A stretch of DNA of 64,000 nt from Dehalococcoidia bacterium (GCA_026421215.1 JAPKBN010000002.1:1-64000); one strand, 5' to 3'; shown: positions 28,440 to 38,023, counted from the first letter of the stretch. Notes: generated by a model not told the origin, from the sequence alone. Numbers and translations are program-made.

Positions 28440-30116
28440 TCATCCCTTCAAGTCGTCCCGCTCGTGCGCGATATAGTCGGCTGCCCTCAGGGCGATCGCC
28501 TGTAAGGTCGGCGTTGGATTGACCGCCCCGGCGGTCACAAACACGCTGCCGTCGACGATGAAGACGTTGTCCGCATCGTGCGCCTGGCACCACTTGTCGA
28601 CCACCGAGCGCTCGGGGTCGTCTCCCATTCGGGCCGTTCCCATCAAGTGCCATCCTCCGCCGCGCAGCAACGGATTCGCCATGATCCGCGTGGCGCCCGC
28701 CTCTTGCAGGACCGTTGTCGCCGACTTTATGGAGTGATCCATCATGCGGTGGGAGTTTTCGCTTAGCGTGTAGTTAATTTTGGGAGCGGGCAGGCCGCTA
28801 CTGTCGGTAAGTTGCTCATCAAGAGTCACCGTGTTGTGCTCTTCCGGCAGGTCCTCGCCGATCCCGGCCAGCGTGATGGCGTGGCCGAACCGTTCGGCGA
28901 AATCCTCGTGATGTCCGGCGCCCCATTTAACAGGCTGGTGGGCACCTCCAAGTGCCGTAAAAAGTGGACCGCTGCCGCGATTGAGCTGGTACGCATAACC
29001 ACGAACGAAATCCCTGCGCGGGTCCGTTTCATAGAACTCCTGGGACATCAGGATGTTACCCATTGGCCCCTTCCAGGTTTCCGAGAGGTCAGGGATGAAC
29101 CCGGTCGTCATGGCGTAGGGGTGGAACATCAAATTCTTGCCCACGAGGCCACTCGAGTTGAGCAGCCCGTCGGGGTGTGCATCTGATTTCGACATCAACA
29201 GAAGCCGGGGCGTGCCTATTCCGTTACCGGCCATAACCACACTACGGGCCGCCTGATGGTGGATATTGCCAGCGCGGTCGAGATAGTTCGCACCGGTAGC
29301 ACGCCCATCAGTCCCGATTGTGATCTCTGAAACACGGGCGTGGGTTTTTATAACGGCGCCGAGCCGAATCGCCTCCGGCCAGTAGTTCACATCTGTGCTG
29401 GACTTGGCTTTTCGTGTGCAGCCGAACCCGACCGGACCACAGTAATTGCATGCGTCACGGCCCTTGTACGGCACGGAATTGACGTAATTGTCCGAAGGCC
29501 ACCAGTGCCAGCCGAGGCGGTCAAATGCGGCGGCCATGTGTTCACCGTCCTCGCCGAGAGGGATCGGTGGCATGGGTCTCGGCGACCGAGGTGGCACGGC
29601 AGGATCCCCGTTGATACCGGAGCACCCCATCATCATGTCGTTCATGTCGTAATACGGGTCCAGGTCGTCGTATGTGAGAGGCCAGTCGTCTGCGACCCCG
29701 TCGAGCGTCTTCACCCGAAAATCGGACGGGTGAAATCGTGGCGTATGGGCCGTCCAGTGGATCGTGCTGCCGCCGACGGCTGCGAACATGAGCGGCGTGA
29801 TGTCGGACTCGCTGTCGTTGACCGGGTAGTCCTCCGGGTTCCCTCGTTTGTTGGGATCCCAGTTCCATTCATGGCGGCCGAGGATCTCCCAGTTTTGCTT
29901 TGTCGTCGGGTAGAAACCCGGGTTGAACCAACGGCCTTGTTCAAGGCAGACCACGGAAAATCCGGCCTGTGTGAGCCTCCATGCGACGGCAGCGCCGGAC
30001 GCCCCGGCGCCGACTATCAAGATGTCAGCCACGTCCGACGCTAATTGTCCTTCGGTAGCTATCTGGGGAGCGATTACCGTCTGTTCTTCCTGATCTGAGG
30101 TCGATGTTTCGTTCAT
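28440..30116 (-). CDS. GMC-family FAD-dependent oxidoreductase (gluconate/sugar dehydrogenase large subunit type)
   Basis: A 558-residue flavoprotein. The FAD motif ILIVGAGASGAAVAWRL is followed by GGSTIHWTAHTPRF, a FAD-contact region, and a Cys-rich CNYCGPVGFGCTRKAKS patch. The C-terminal active site has GGWHLMGTARMG and a GAVNPTPTLQ end, matching membrane-associated sugar dehydrogenases. ATG 30116 is chosen; the frame continues to 30185 without family similarity. It oxidises an alcohol, aldose or sugar-acid hydroxyl, acceptor unknown. It is first in the six-gene catabolic operon. Confidence 0.9.
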   Translation of the reverse strand: MNETSTSDQEEQTVIAPQIATEGQLASDVADILIVGAGASGAAVAWRLTQAGFSVVCLEQGRWFNPGFYPTTKQNWEILGRHEWNWDPNKRGNPEDYPVNDSESDITPLMFAAVGGSTIHWTAHTPRFHPSDFRVKTLDGVADDWPLTYDDLDPYYDMNDMMMGCSGINGDPAVPPRSPRPMPPIPLGEDGEHMAAAFDRLGWHWWPSDNYVNSVPYKGRDACNYCGPVGFGCTRKAKSSTDVNYWPEAIRLGAVIKTHARVSEITIGTDGRATGANYLDRAGNIHHQAARSVVMAGNGIGTPRLLLMSKSDAHPDGLLNSSGLVGKNLMFHPYAMTTGFIPDLSETWKGPMGNILMSQEFYETDPRRDFVRGYAYQLNRGSGPLFTALGGAHQPVKWGAGHHEDFAERFGHAITLAGIGEDLPEEHNTVTLDEQLTDSSGLPAPKINYTLSENSHRMMDHSIKSATTVLQEAGATRIMANPLLRGGGWHLMGTARMGDDPERSVVDKWCQAHDADNVFIVDGSVFVTAGAVNPTPTLQAIALRAADYIAHERDDLKG

Positions 30117-30416
30117 GCAGGATAGCTCCGCTTGATATTTGCTCGAAATATTCGGGGCATGAGTACTCGACCGGAAACTTATCACGGGTCGCGGGGCAAA
30201 GTGGTACTCAGGAGTATCGACATCGGGATTTCGGCATCGAATATCCTGACGGCACTACATAGTGACTCTCTTTGAGGGGCAGCAAATGGCAATTGTCATG
30301 GTAATCGGGACCTCAGAGAGCCGGTACGAGACCCAGCAAATGGACGACACAAGATGACCGCAGATGAGCCAGCCCCACTTTCGATTGATCTTGGGGCAAC
30401 TCCTTGGATCACAGGG

Positions 30417-32861
30417 CTAAAGGAGGTCGATCTCTGTGGAACCGTCGCCACCCATCGCCTGTTCTGATCGTTCAAACTCGCCGACCGCTGGATGACGCCT
30501 TAGTGCCTCTCGGGTAGCGTCCCTGAGCGCGCCGGTCCCCTTGCCGTGGATTATCCGGACACTGGTCAATCCGAGCAGTGCGGCTTCATCCAGGAAGGCC
30601 ACCACTTGCTCGTAAACTTCGATCGCCCGGATACCTCGGATGTCCAACTCACGGGTTGGGGCGTCGACCATCGGCGTAGAGGTCGTAATGCGTGATTCGT
30701 CTGATGCCTTAACGTCCTCGGAAGGCGTGACCACCATTAACTGGGCGATGTTGAGCGTGACGCGAGCGTTGCCGAGGATAAGAGAGGCGGAGCCGTCTGA
30801 GTTCACCGAAGTCACTGTCGCCTGTGCGCCAAGACCCCGGACTTCCACTATGTCACCTGCCGTGACGGGTCGTGGCGACGGTGGAGCTTCTTCCGGATCG
30901 AGCTTCTCGCTTTCAGCTGGCCGAGTGACTTTAAATCGATCAGCGCGCTGGAGAGATCGCCTGACACGCTCTTGCTCCCGTCGCACTACCGACATATCGC
31001 GTTCCTGGCTGGCATGGCGTTGGATCTGTCGCAGGCTTGTTCGTACGTCCTCCGCTTCACGCTGTAGCTCGGCCCGGGTCTCCTCCACGAGATCGTCCTG
31101 TGCGTCCGTGATCGCTCGTACTCGTCTGTCCAGATCACGCTTTGCGGCTTCCGCTTCCGCGCTGTACGCCTCGGCGGCCGCAAGCTGACCTTCGATCTCG
31201 GCGCGTTCCCGCTGTAACTGAAGCAGGAGAGCCTCCGTTGCCAAATGTTCGGGCGATAGCATCATACGCGCCCGGTCCAGCACGCCATCCGGAAGGCCCA
31301 GTCGTTCTGCTACGGCCATCGCGTAGCTGCGGCCCGGGGTGCCCATAGTTACGTGGTAGCTGGGCAGCATGGTGTCCGGGTTCAGCTCAACGGCGGCGTT
31401 CCGCATGCCTAAGGAATCGTCGGCATGCTCAGCCACGGCGCGGTGATGGGTTGTGACGATGGTGGCGATTCTTTCTTCGACAAAGTGGTCGAGGATCGCC
31501 CGGGCCAGCGCCGATCCTTCTTCCGGGTCGGTCCCGGTTCCCAGCTCATCGAGAAGTACCAGGGAACGGTCGTCGGCTTCCTCTAGGATGTCCACGACGG
31601 CGCCCAGGTGGGACGAGAAGGTCGATATGGAGTGCTCGATGCTCTGGGCGTCACCGATGTCCACGTACACGCCGTTAAACACCGAGATCTCGGTGAGCGG
31701 ATCGCAGGGGACCTGCATGCCGCTCTGGTGCATCAGAACCGCCAGCCCGGCCGTCTTGAGCGCGACCGTCTTGCCGCCGGTGTTAGGGCCTGTGATTACG
31801 AGCGCTCGGAAGCCGGGTCCGGTGGAGAGGCTGATCGGGACGGCGTCTTCACCCAGCAACGGGTGGCGCACGTCGACCAGGTTGAGCGCAGTATCGTCTC
31901 CCTCCGGGAGTGTCCTGGCCCTTGCAGCCTGCATCATGTGTGCCAGCCGGGCACGCGTGAACACCAGATCAAGCCTGCCGGCGGCTTCGATCGCCATCAT
32001 GGCGTCGCCGGCGCGGTCAGAGACAAGGCCGGAGAGCCGCCTGAGGACCTTCTCTTCCTCCCGGATCACCTCGGCAGATGCCTCCCGCCAGCCGTTGCAT
32101 AACTCAACGGCATCGAACGGCTCTACGAACAGCGTTTGGCCGGTGTTGGACACGTCGTGGACGATCCCGGGCACGGCCGATCGTTGATCAGACCGAACTT
32201 CAACGACGAGACGATCGCCTCTTGTGGCGATGACGGGCGCCTGTATAGCGCCTCGGACCTTTGGTCGCGCTATCAACCGCTCCAGATGGGTGGCGAGTTT
32301 GCGATATTTTTCTCCGACGCCGGATCGTAGCCGGCCGAGATTTGGCGTGGCGGAGTCCCGGATTTTGCCGCGTTCGTCGATAGCCTCCCCTATGCGCTCA
32401 TCGAGCCACCTCAGGTCGGGGATTAACGCCGCCAGCGTGCCGATTAGTGGCGTTCGTCGGCCAAGTGTGTGGGCGGCCTCACGGGCCTCCCACAGTGAAC
32501 GCATTACCTGCCCGACCCGTCGTAGTTCCTCGCCGTCGAGTCCGCCGCCAAGTTCGGCTCTCTCTATGTAGGGACGTGGGTCGATCAGCCCCCCGAGGCC
32601 GATGTCTCCGGCTTCGTCCAAGATGCGGCGCGCCTCAGCTGTTTCTTCCTGCAACCGTTCGATGTCATGTTCGCTCGAAGAGGGTTCTAGCGCGATCGCG
32701 AGCTCTCTCGCCCTGAACATTTGTGCTCGGCCGGCGAGCATGTCCAAGAGCTTTGGCCACTCGATCGATTCACGGGAACTCTCGATGAGCGTTGGATGTG
32801 GAACCAGGGCCGGTGTTTTGCCTTGTGGTTTATTCGGGCTGTGAGATTCGTGTTCGGACAT
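30417..32861 (-). CDS. mutS2: Endonuclease MutS2
   Basis: An 814-residue MutS paralog. Core and clamp regions (residues 30-350) precede Walker A ITGPNTGGKT (356-365), Walker B LVLLDELGTGTDP and the helix with TTHHRAVAEHA. A charged coiled-coil arm lies near 530-640. The C-terminal Smr domain starts LDIRGIRAIEVYEQV and has IIHGKGTGALRDA, the endonuclease signature. MutS2 limits homologous recombination and acts in ribosome rescue in some bacteria. It is isolated here with no mutL neighbour. Confidence 0.96.
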   Translation of the reverse strand: MSEHESHSPNKPQGKTPALVPHPTLIESSRESIEWPKLLDMLAGRAQMFRARELAIALEPSSSEHDIERLQEETAEARRILDEAGDIGLGGLIDPRPYIERAELGGGLDGEELRRVGQVMRSLWEAREAAHTLGRRTPLIGTLAALIPDLRWLDERIGEAIDERGKIRDSATPNLGRLRSGVGEKYRKLATHLERLIARPKVRGAIQAPVIATRGDRLVVEVRSDQRSAVPGIVHDVSNTGQTLFVEPFDAVELCNGWREASAEVIREEEKVLRRLSGLVSDRAGDAMMAIEAAGRLDLVFTRARLAHMMQAARARTLPEGDDTALNLVDVRHPLLGEDAVPISLSTGPGFRALVITGPNTGGKTVALKTAGLAVLMHQSGMQVPCDPLTEISVFNGVYVDIGDAQSIEHSISTFSSHLGAVVDILEEADDRSLVLLDELGTGTDPEEGSALARAILDHFVEERIATIVTTHHRAVAEHADDSLGMRNAAVELNPDTMLPSYHVTMGTPGRSYAMAVAERLGLPDGVLDRARMMLSPEHLATEALLLQLQRERAEIEGQLAAAEAYSAEAEAAKRDLDRRVRAITDAQDDLVEETRAELQREAEDVRTSLRQIQRHASQERDMSVVRREQERVRRSLQRADRFKVTRPAESEKLDPEEAPPSPRPVTAGDIVEVRGLGAQATVTSVNSDGSASLILGNARVTLNIAQLMVVTPSEDVKASDESRITTSTPMVDAPTRELDIRGIRAIEVYEQVVAFLDEAALLGLTSVRIIHGKGTGALRDATREALRRHPAVGEFERSEQAMGGDGSTEIDLL

Positions 32862-33084
32862 TGATTGGCTATTCTAGTGGGGGACGGCTACCAAACCATC
32901 CGTGCGTACGAGAATATCGAGTCTGTGCTACGTCAGTTGTCAATGTCAGGTGAAGCCGCAACCGATGCGATCGCTCAATCGATTCCTGGAGGGGGAGAGG
33001 TTTACTGCGCGCTGAGAAAAAACGATGTCTGGATACGAGAGCGCCAGACCCCCTCCAATCCGTCTAAATAGCCACCTGGCAGCG
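32862..33084. other. Intergenic region, no gene seen
   Basis: A spacer between the mutS2 start and the end of the epimerase gene. Short open frames on both strands overlap each other and look random. No strong hairpin was noted. Confidence 0.4.
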
Positions 33085-33903
33085 TTAGGTGCCTTTGTAC
33101 TTTGGTCTGAAGTCCTCTGCTCTGTCCTCTGCCTGATAGCCAATGACATCCTTTGCGTGCGAGATGTCTCTTACGCCCCAGAGGTTATCCGAGCCGGAGT
33201 AGAAGATGTCGAACATGAGATCGTCCGGTGCGTCCAGGCAGCGCTGGACCATCTGTGAGGCGTCCCGATTGCTGGTCCACAGGGAGAACGACCGATTGCC
33301 CGGCATATCGACATCGTTCGGGTTGATGTTAGCGGTCGGGCTCAGTGGAGTGTCGTCCCGATTCACCGAACTGAAGCGAATGCACAGCGCCGAAATGCCG
33401 TGGACGTCCGAGTAGTAGCGGCCGAGCGCCTCGCCCCAGACTTTGGTTGCGGCGTACAGCCCCGACGGACGCACCGGCCACGTGTGTTTGGCTCGTTCGT
33501 ATGAAGCTGATTCGCCCTCGTACGTCCCGCCTATAACCTCGCCGAGATCATCTTCCTGTTCGTAATTCCAGGTCACCTGCCCGGTCGAAGCGAAGATGAC
33601 TCTCTTCACGCCGGCCTCGCGTGCCGACTCAAAGATGTTGTACGCACCAACGAGGTTGGACTCACGAAGTTGATCCCACCGATCCCCCGGTCCGCCATTG
33701 GCCCCGAGGTGAACGACCGCATCCTGTCCCTCGAGCGCAGCTCGAACGGCATCGAAGTCGGCGACATTGCCCTCCGTGATATCACGGCCCGGATCGCCAA
33801 CAAGATCAAAACCCTTGAGAGTGTACCGGTCCGGTGAGTCGGCCAACCGGGTCCATACGGCGGTACCGATAAGCCCGGTAGCGCCAGTGATGAGGACTTT
33901 CAT
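33085..33903 (-). CDS. NAD-dependent epimerase/dehydratase, uronate-dehydrogenase-like
   Basis: A 272-residue extended SDR. ATG 33903 gives MKVLITGATGLIG, the NAD-binding motif; the frame continues to 33915. HLGANGGPGDRW, STGQVTWNYE and the active-site YAATK (with AALCIRFSS-like strand SALCIRFSSVNRD) follow. The short length and absence of a nucleotide-binding C-terminus resemble uronate dehydrogenases, which oxidise uronic acids to aldarolactones, rather than UDP-sugar epimerases. It is upstream of three enolase-superfamily genes only in the sense of map order: a 467-nt repeat-containing gap separates them, so it may be a separate transcript. Confidence 0.75.
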   Translation of the reverse strand: MKVLITGATGLIGTAVWTRLADSPDRYTLKGFDLVGDPGRDITEGNVADFDAVRAALEGQDAVVHLGANGGPGDRWDQLRESNLVGAYNIFESAREAGVKRVIFASTGQVTWNYEQEDDLGEVIGGTYEGESASYERAKHTWPVRPSGLYAATKVWGEALGRYYSDVHGISALCIRFSSVNRDDTPLSPTANINPNDVDMPGNRSFSLWTSNRDASQMVQRCLDAPDDLMFDIFYSGSDNLWGVRDISHAKDVIGYQAEDRAEDFRPKYKGT

Positions 33904-34068
33904 TCGGGCCTCCAATTAATGGTCTTATGTGGTTGATGCCCGTCGGCCATAACAAGTCATCCGGAGCTGAGCGAAGAATGTCGCCAGGACTGGAACGCAA
34001 ATAGATCGGTCGTTCAAACGCCTTCCGTTGCGAGATTCACTCCACGTGTCTACCTCTACCCTACGCTC

Positions 34069-34209
34069 GTCATCCTGAAGGTGATGCAGGATCAGAATCT
34101 ACCGGGACAATGTGGCGAGTGAGGGAGGATCGTTTGTGCATGTCAGCGGGAGACTCCTGAGCATCACTGACCGTGATACGGGCAGACCCTGAATCGAATT
34201 CAGGATGAC
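34069..34209. repeat. Palindromic element with 11-bp terminal inverted repeats
   Basis: Ends are GTCATCCTGAA (34069-34079) and its exact reverse complement TTCAGGATGAC (34199-34209). Internally there are hairpins ATCCTG/CAGGAT (34072-34092), ATCAC/GTGAT near 34163-34176 and CCTGAAT/ATTCAGG with a 3-nt loop (34188-34204). This is the look of a REP- or MITE-like noncoding repeat. No target duplication was identified. Confidence 0.7.
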
Positions 34210-34288
34210 ATCTTGTTTGAGTCAAGTTTTGGTGCAGAGCGGCATTATTTTAAGTGACGCCCGAGTAGCTACTGCCTAACACCAGTGT

Positions 34289-34327
34289 CCCCTCTCCCAT
34301 GGGGAGAAGCTTGAGGTGAAGGAGAAG
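34289..34327 (+). repeat. Intergenic repeat copy 1 (CCCTCTCC...AGGTGA.GGAGAAGT)
   Basis: It aligns without gaps to a second copy at 38081-38119, with 30 of 39 positions equal by eye. Both are in the same orientation and flank the enolase array. Confidence 0.65.
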
Positions 34328-34370
34328 TTCCATCCGAAGGTCGCACCCGATGCGACCAATGAGTCTGTTA

Positions 34371-35579
34371 CTACTCCTCAACTGCTGCGATCACCGTCGC
34401 CGGGTCAACCAGGAAGTCTTCCCGTAACGCTGTCCCGATCCCCGGATCCTCTGGCGCGTATACGATCCCGTTCTCGATTCGTGGGAGTCGGTCCACTACG
34501 CGTCCGTACACCTCATGGATGAAGGCCCGAGTCGTTTCCTGGATGAAGGCGTTCGGTGCGTGCATGCACAGGTGGATCCCGGCAAAAAGGTTCACCGGAC
34601 CGTTGCAATCGTGCGGGGTAGCCGGGACCTTGTGCGACTCGGCGAGCGACATCACTTTGCGGGCCTCGGTGAAGCCGCCGACAAAGGTCGTGTCGAACAT
34701 TAGGATTCGTATTGCACCACTTGAGAGCATCGGCAGATAGGCTTCTGCGCTTGCCAGCGTCTCGTTGCCAAGCACCGTCAGATGGGTCCGGTCCTGCACC
34801 TGTCGGATGCCCTCTATGTTGTCCGCCGTCGTTACGTCCTCTACCCAGTAGGGGGCAACCTCTTCGAGTGCGTTCACGATCTTCACGACGGACGGAATGT
34901 TCCACATGCCGTGGAGCTCGGCCATAATCTCGATCTTATTGCCGACCTGCTCACGGATCTTACGGAACGGCTCCATGCCCCTGTTTACATCTTCGGCAGA
35001 GATGTACTGGCCATTCGTTTTCCTCACGAACTGGTCGAAGGGCCAGATCTTCATCGCCTTGATGCCTTCATCAAGAAGACTTTCGGCGACCGACCCGGCG
35101 TCGTTCAGGAAGCCCTGCAAATCGTCGTACTTCCCTGGGAGTGTTTCGTGGTCGGTCGGTGACGACAGCCCAAACGCCGTCGATCCGGAACGAACGGCGT
35201 AGCGCCAGTCGGCGCATGTGTTGTAGATCGGTATCGAGTCACGGACGCGGCCGCCAAGTGCCTGATGGATCGGCGCGTTGGTTGCCTGTCCGACGATGTC
35301 CCAGAGCGCGATGTCCACCGCCGATATCGCCCGCCACTCCGCGCTGCCGTTCGGCCCGATCCGGCTGCGGGACTGCATGCCCTCGTGCAGCTCGGCAACC
35401 TGCATCGGGTCTTTGCCGATCAGGTATGGCGCAAGTTCCGTACGGATGTGCGCCTCGGTGGGGGCCGACACACCGGTCGACTCACCGAGCCCAATGATTC
35501 CCGAATCCGTGTGCACCCGAACCCACACCCAACGAGGGATGTTGCCGGTACGGACCGTCTCAACTCTGGTGATTCTCAT
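34371..35579 (-). CDS. Enolase-superfamily (mandelate racemase/muconate lactonizing) protein, paralog 1
   Basis: A 402-residue TIM-barrel enzyme; ATG 35579 is chosen because MRITRVETVRTG matches the family start. The lid domain is followed by a Lys strand AMKIWPF, then metal-ligand strands with AELHGMWN, YWVEDV and GNETLA, and a late MFDTTFVGG and ATPHDCNGP with the Asp and His of the dyad. Family enzymes abstract the proton alpha to a carboxylate; many are sugar-acid dehydratases or racemases. The first ligand is Glu rather than Asp. It is the most diverged of the three tandem copies, and the only one with His after Glu-Leu (ELHG). Confidence 0.9.
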   Translation of the reverse strand: MRITRVETVRTGNIPRWVWVRVHTDSGIIGLGESTGVSAPTEAHIRTELAPYLIGKDPMQVAELHEGMQSRSRIGPNGSAEWRAISAVDIALWDIVGQATNAPIHQALGGRVRDSIPIYNTCADWRYAVRSGSTAFGLSSPTDHETLPGKYDDLQGFLNDAGSVAESLLDEGIKAMKIWPFDQFVRKTNGQYISAEDVNRGMEPFRKIREQVGNKIEIMAELHGMWNIPSVVKIVNALEEVAPYWVEDVTTADNIEGIRQVQDRTHLTVLGNETLASAEAYLPMLSSGAIRILMFDTTFVGGFTEARKVMSLAESHKVPATPHDCNGPVNLFAGIHLCMHAPNAFIQETTRAFIHEVYGRVVDRLPRIENGIVYAPEDPGIGTALREDFLVDPATVIAAVEE

Positions 35580-35589
35580 CGGGTGATTT

Positions 35590-36801
35590 CTAAAGCTCAC
35601 TGACCTGTACGGTCAACTGATCACTCTTGAGAAACTTCTCCGTGAAGTCGAGCCCCAATCCGGGGTCGTCCGATACAGATGCGTAGCCGTTCTCAACCTT
35701 CGGAAGCGCGGTCACAATGTCTTTGTACCAGGTTGCGTTGAAGGACCTCACCGTCTCCTGAATGAAGGCGTTCGGGACGTTCAGGCTCAGGTGTACGTCC
35801 GCCATGAAGGCGATCGGCCCAACGCAATCATGAGGAGCGATCGGAATGCCGAACGACTCAGCCATCGTGGCGATGCGCTTGGCCTCCGAGATTCCGCCGA
35901 CCCATCCGAGATCGAACATGCAGATGTCGGTTGCCTGCTTCACGAACATCTCTCGGAACGACCATCGGGTCGACACGTTCTCGCTTGCGATAGTCGGTAT
36001 ATTGGTCGACTTCCGGAACTGGGCTAGCGCGTCCAGATTGTCCATCTGAACCGCATCCTCAAACCACATCGGTTTGAACGGCGTAACCGCCTGAGCGATC
36101 TTGATCGCTGACGGCAGGTTCCACGACTGACCCATCTCGACGGCGATCTCCATCCGGTCGCCCATCGCCTCATGGATCAGACGGAACGGTTCAGTGCCCT
36201 TTGCCAGGTCTTCGGCAGAAATGAACTGGCCGTTGGTCTTCGCTGCGAACTGTGAGAACGGCCAGATCTTCATCGCCCTGAAGCCTTCCGCATGCAGGCT
36301 TTCCGCCAGGCCAACCGGGTCGGTCAGTGCGGAGTGCTCATCGTCGTAGGGGCCGGCAGGGACGAAATCGCTCGAGCCCGCCTTCGGGCCTTTGGTGCGA
36401 TTCAAGTAAAACGGATAGCCGGCACAAGTGGCGTAGACCTTGATCTTGTCCCGGCTCAACCCGCCAAGCATGTTGTAAGTGGGCTGACCCATCCGTTTTC
36501 CGTACAGGTCCCAGAGGGCGATATCGATGGCTGACAGCGCCCGCATCTCCGCGCCTTTGGAGCGCATTCCGCCGGTCATCTTTGCAAGACTGGCCCAGTG
36601 CAGATCGAGCTGACTGGCGTCTTTTCCTAGCAGATATTCGGACACGTCGGCGTGGATAAAAGCGTGAACCGGCTCTGCCGACCCGGGCGTTTCTCCGATG
36701 CCGTAGAGACCATCATCGGTGTGAATCTTGACGAACACCAGCCCTGGATGTTCGCCGTGTCGGAAGGTCTCTATCTTGACGATCCTGGGTGATTTTGCCA
36801 T
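35590..36801 (-). CDS. Enolase-superfamily protein, paralog 2
   Basis: A 403-residue paralog. Putative catalytic features are Lys178 in MKIWPF, ligands Glu222 (VEMGQSW), Glu248 (WFEDA) and Glu274 (ASENV), and the Asp297 (MFDLGWVGG) and His324 (PHDCVGP) dyad, which correspond to the mandelate-racemase layout. The usual KxK reads KIW, so the second Lys is Trp180. It is separated by 10 nt from each neighbour and is colinear with paralog 3 without gaps, about four-fifths identical by eye. Substrate unknown; a sugar acid is the leading guess. Confidence 0.9.
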   Translation of the reverse strand: MAKSPRIVKIETFRHGEHPGLVFVKIHTDDGLYGIGETPGSAEPVHAFIHADVSEYLLGKDASQLDLHWASLAKMTGGMRSKGAEMRALSAIDIALWDLYGKRMGQPTYNMLGGLSRDKIKVYATCAGYPFYLNRTKGPKAGSSDFVPAGPYDDEHSALTDPVGLAESLHAEGFRAMKIWPFSQFAAKTNGQFISAEDLAKGTEPFRLIHEAMGDRMEIAVEMGQSWNLPSAIKIAQAVTPFKPMWFEDAVQMDNLDALAQFRKSTNIPTIASENVSTRWSFREMFVKQATDICMFDLGWVGGISEAKRIATMAESFGIPIAPHDCVGPIAFMADVHLSLNVPNAFIQETVRSFNATWYKDIVTALPKVENGYASVSDDPGLGLDFTEKFLKSDQLTVQVSEL

Positions 36802-36811
36802 CGAAGCGGGT

Positions 36812-38023
36812 CTAAAGCTCGGTCGTTCGCACGGTCAACTGATCGCTATTCAAGAACTTCTCGGTGAAGTCCAGTCCCAGTCCGGGGTCGTCAGATACCG
36901 ACGCAAAGCCGTTCTCCACCTTCGGAAGTACGGTCACGATATCGTTGTACCAGGTGGCATTGAAGGCTCTCACCGTCTCTTGGATGAACGTGTTCGTGGC
37001 ATTGAGACTCAGGTGCACGTCTGCCATGAAGGCTATCGGCCCAACACAGTCGTGTGGTGCGATTGGGATGCCAAACGACTCAGACATCGTTGCGATACGC
37101 TTTGCCTCTGAGATGCCCCCGACCCAACCGAGGTCGAACATCGTGATATCGACTGCCTGCTTCACGAACATTTCGCGAAACGTCCAGCGGGTCGATACGC
37201 CCTCGCTCGCGATTGTCGGGATGTTGGTCGTCTTACGGAACTGGGCCAGTGCGTCCAGGTTGTCCATTTGGACCGCGTCCTCAAACCACAATGGCTTGAA
37301 CGGCGTTACCGCCTGGGCGATCTTGATCGCAGAAGGCAGGTTCCACATCTGGTGCATCTCGACGGCGACCTCCATCTGGTCACCCATCGCCTCGTGGATC
37401 AACCGGAACGGCTCCGTGCCTTTCTCAATGTCCTCGGCCGAGATGTGCTGACCGTTGGTCTTGGTGACGAATTGGTCAAATGGCCAGATCTTCATTGCCC
37501 GGAAACCTTCCGAATGCAGGCTCTGCGCGAGTCCCACCGGATCGGTCAGGAAGGCGTGTTGGTCCTCATAGGGACCGTCCGGGCGGTAGTCGACATCACC
37601 GGGCTCGTAAATTCCATCGCGATTCACGCCGTATGAGTAGCCGGCGCAGGTGTTGTATACCTTGATCTTGTCCCGACTTAGTCCACCAAGTACGTTGTAA
37701 GTAGGCTCACCCATGCGCTTGCCGAACAGATCCCACAGAGCGATGTCGATGGCCGATAGTGACCGCATCTCCGCGCCACGGGAGCGCATGCCGCCTGACA
37801 TCTTGGCCAGATTGTGCCAGTGCCAGTCGAGCTGACTGGCGTCCTTGCCAAGGAGGTACTGCGCGGCGTCGGCGTGGATGAAGGCGTGTACCGGCTCTGG
37901 CGACCACGAGGTTTCGCCGATTCCGAACAATCCATCGTCTGTGTGGATCTTGATGAACACCAGCTTCGGGTACTCATCGTGCTCAAAGGTCTCTATCTTG
38001 ACGATCTTTGGCGATTTTGCCAT
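36812..38023 (-). CDS. Enolase-superfamily protein, paralog 3
   Basis: A 403-residue paralog, first in transcription order. The same residues as paralog 2 are present (Lys178, Glu222, Glu248, Glu274, Asp297, His324), with VEMHQMWN at the first ligand. A Tyr- and Gly-rich segment near 128-150 (GYSYGVNRDGIYEPG) differs most from paralog 2 and lies in the region where specificity loops would be expected. It is probably a recent duplicate of paralog 2, diverging in substrate. An intergenic repeat copy lies just upstream. Confidence 0.9.
   Translation of the reverse strand: MAKSPKIVKIETFEHDEYPKLVFIKIHTDDGLFGIGETSWSPEPVHAFIHADAAQYLLGKDASQLDWHWHNLAKMSGGMRSRGAEMRSLSAIDIALWDLFGKRMGEPTYNVLGGLSRDKIKVYNTCAGYSYGVNRDGIYEPGDVDYRPDGPYEDQHAFLTDPVGLAQSLHSEGFRAMKIWPFDQFVTKTNGQHISAEDIEKGTEPFRLIHEAMGDQMEVAVEMHQMWNLPSAIKIAQAVTPFKPLWFEDAVQMDNLDALAQFRKTTNIPTIASEGVSTRWTFREMFVKQAVDITMFDLGWVGGISEAKRIATMSESFGIPIAPHDCVGPIAFMADVHLSLNATNTFIQETVRAFNATWYNDIVTVLPKVENGFASVSDDPGLGLDFTEKFLNSDQLTVRTTEL

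Larger units (their letters stand above)
33904..34370. other. Repeat-rich intergenic region
   Basis: A gap of nearly 470 nt without a supported gene. It holds the palindromic element at 34069-34209 and a copy of the CCCTCTCC-type intergenic repeat at 34289-34327. GTCATCC is also seen near 33957. Confidence 0.6.

Noticed and set aside
28440-30116. GMC active-site defect (Asn in the final His/Asn pair)
   Set aside because: VNPTPT with Asn is normal for gluconate/fructose dehydrogenase-type members of the family.
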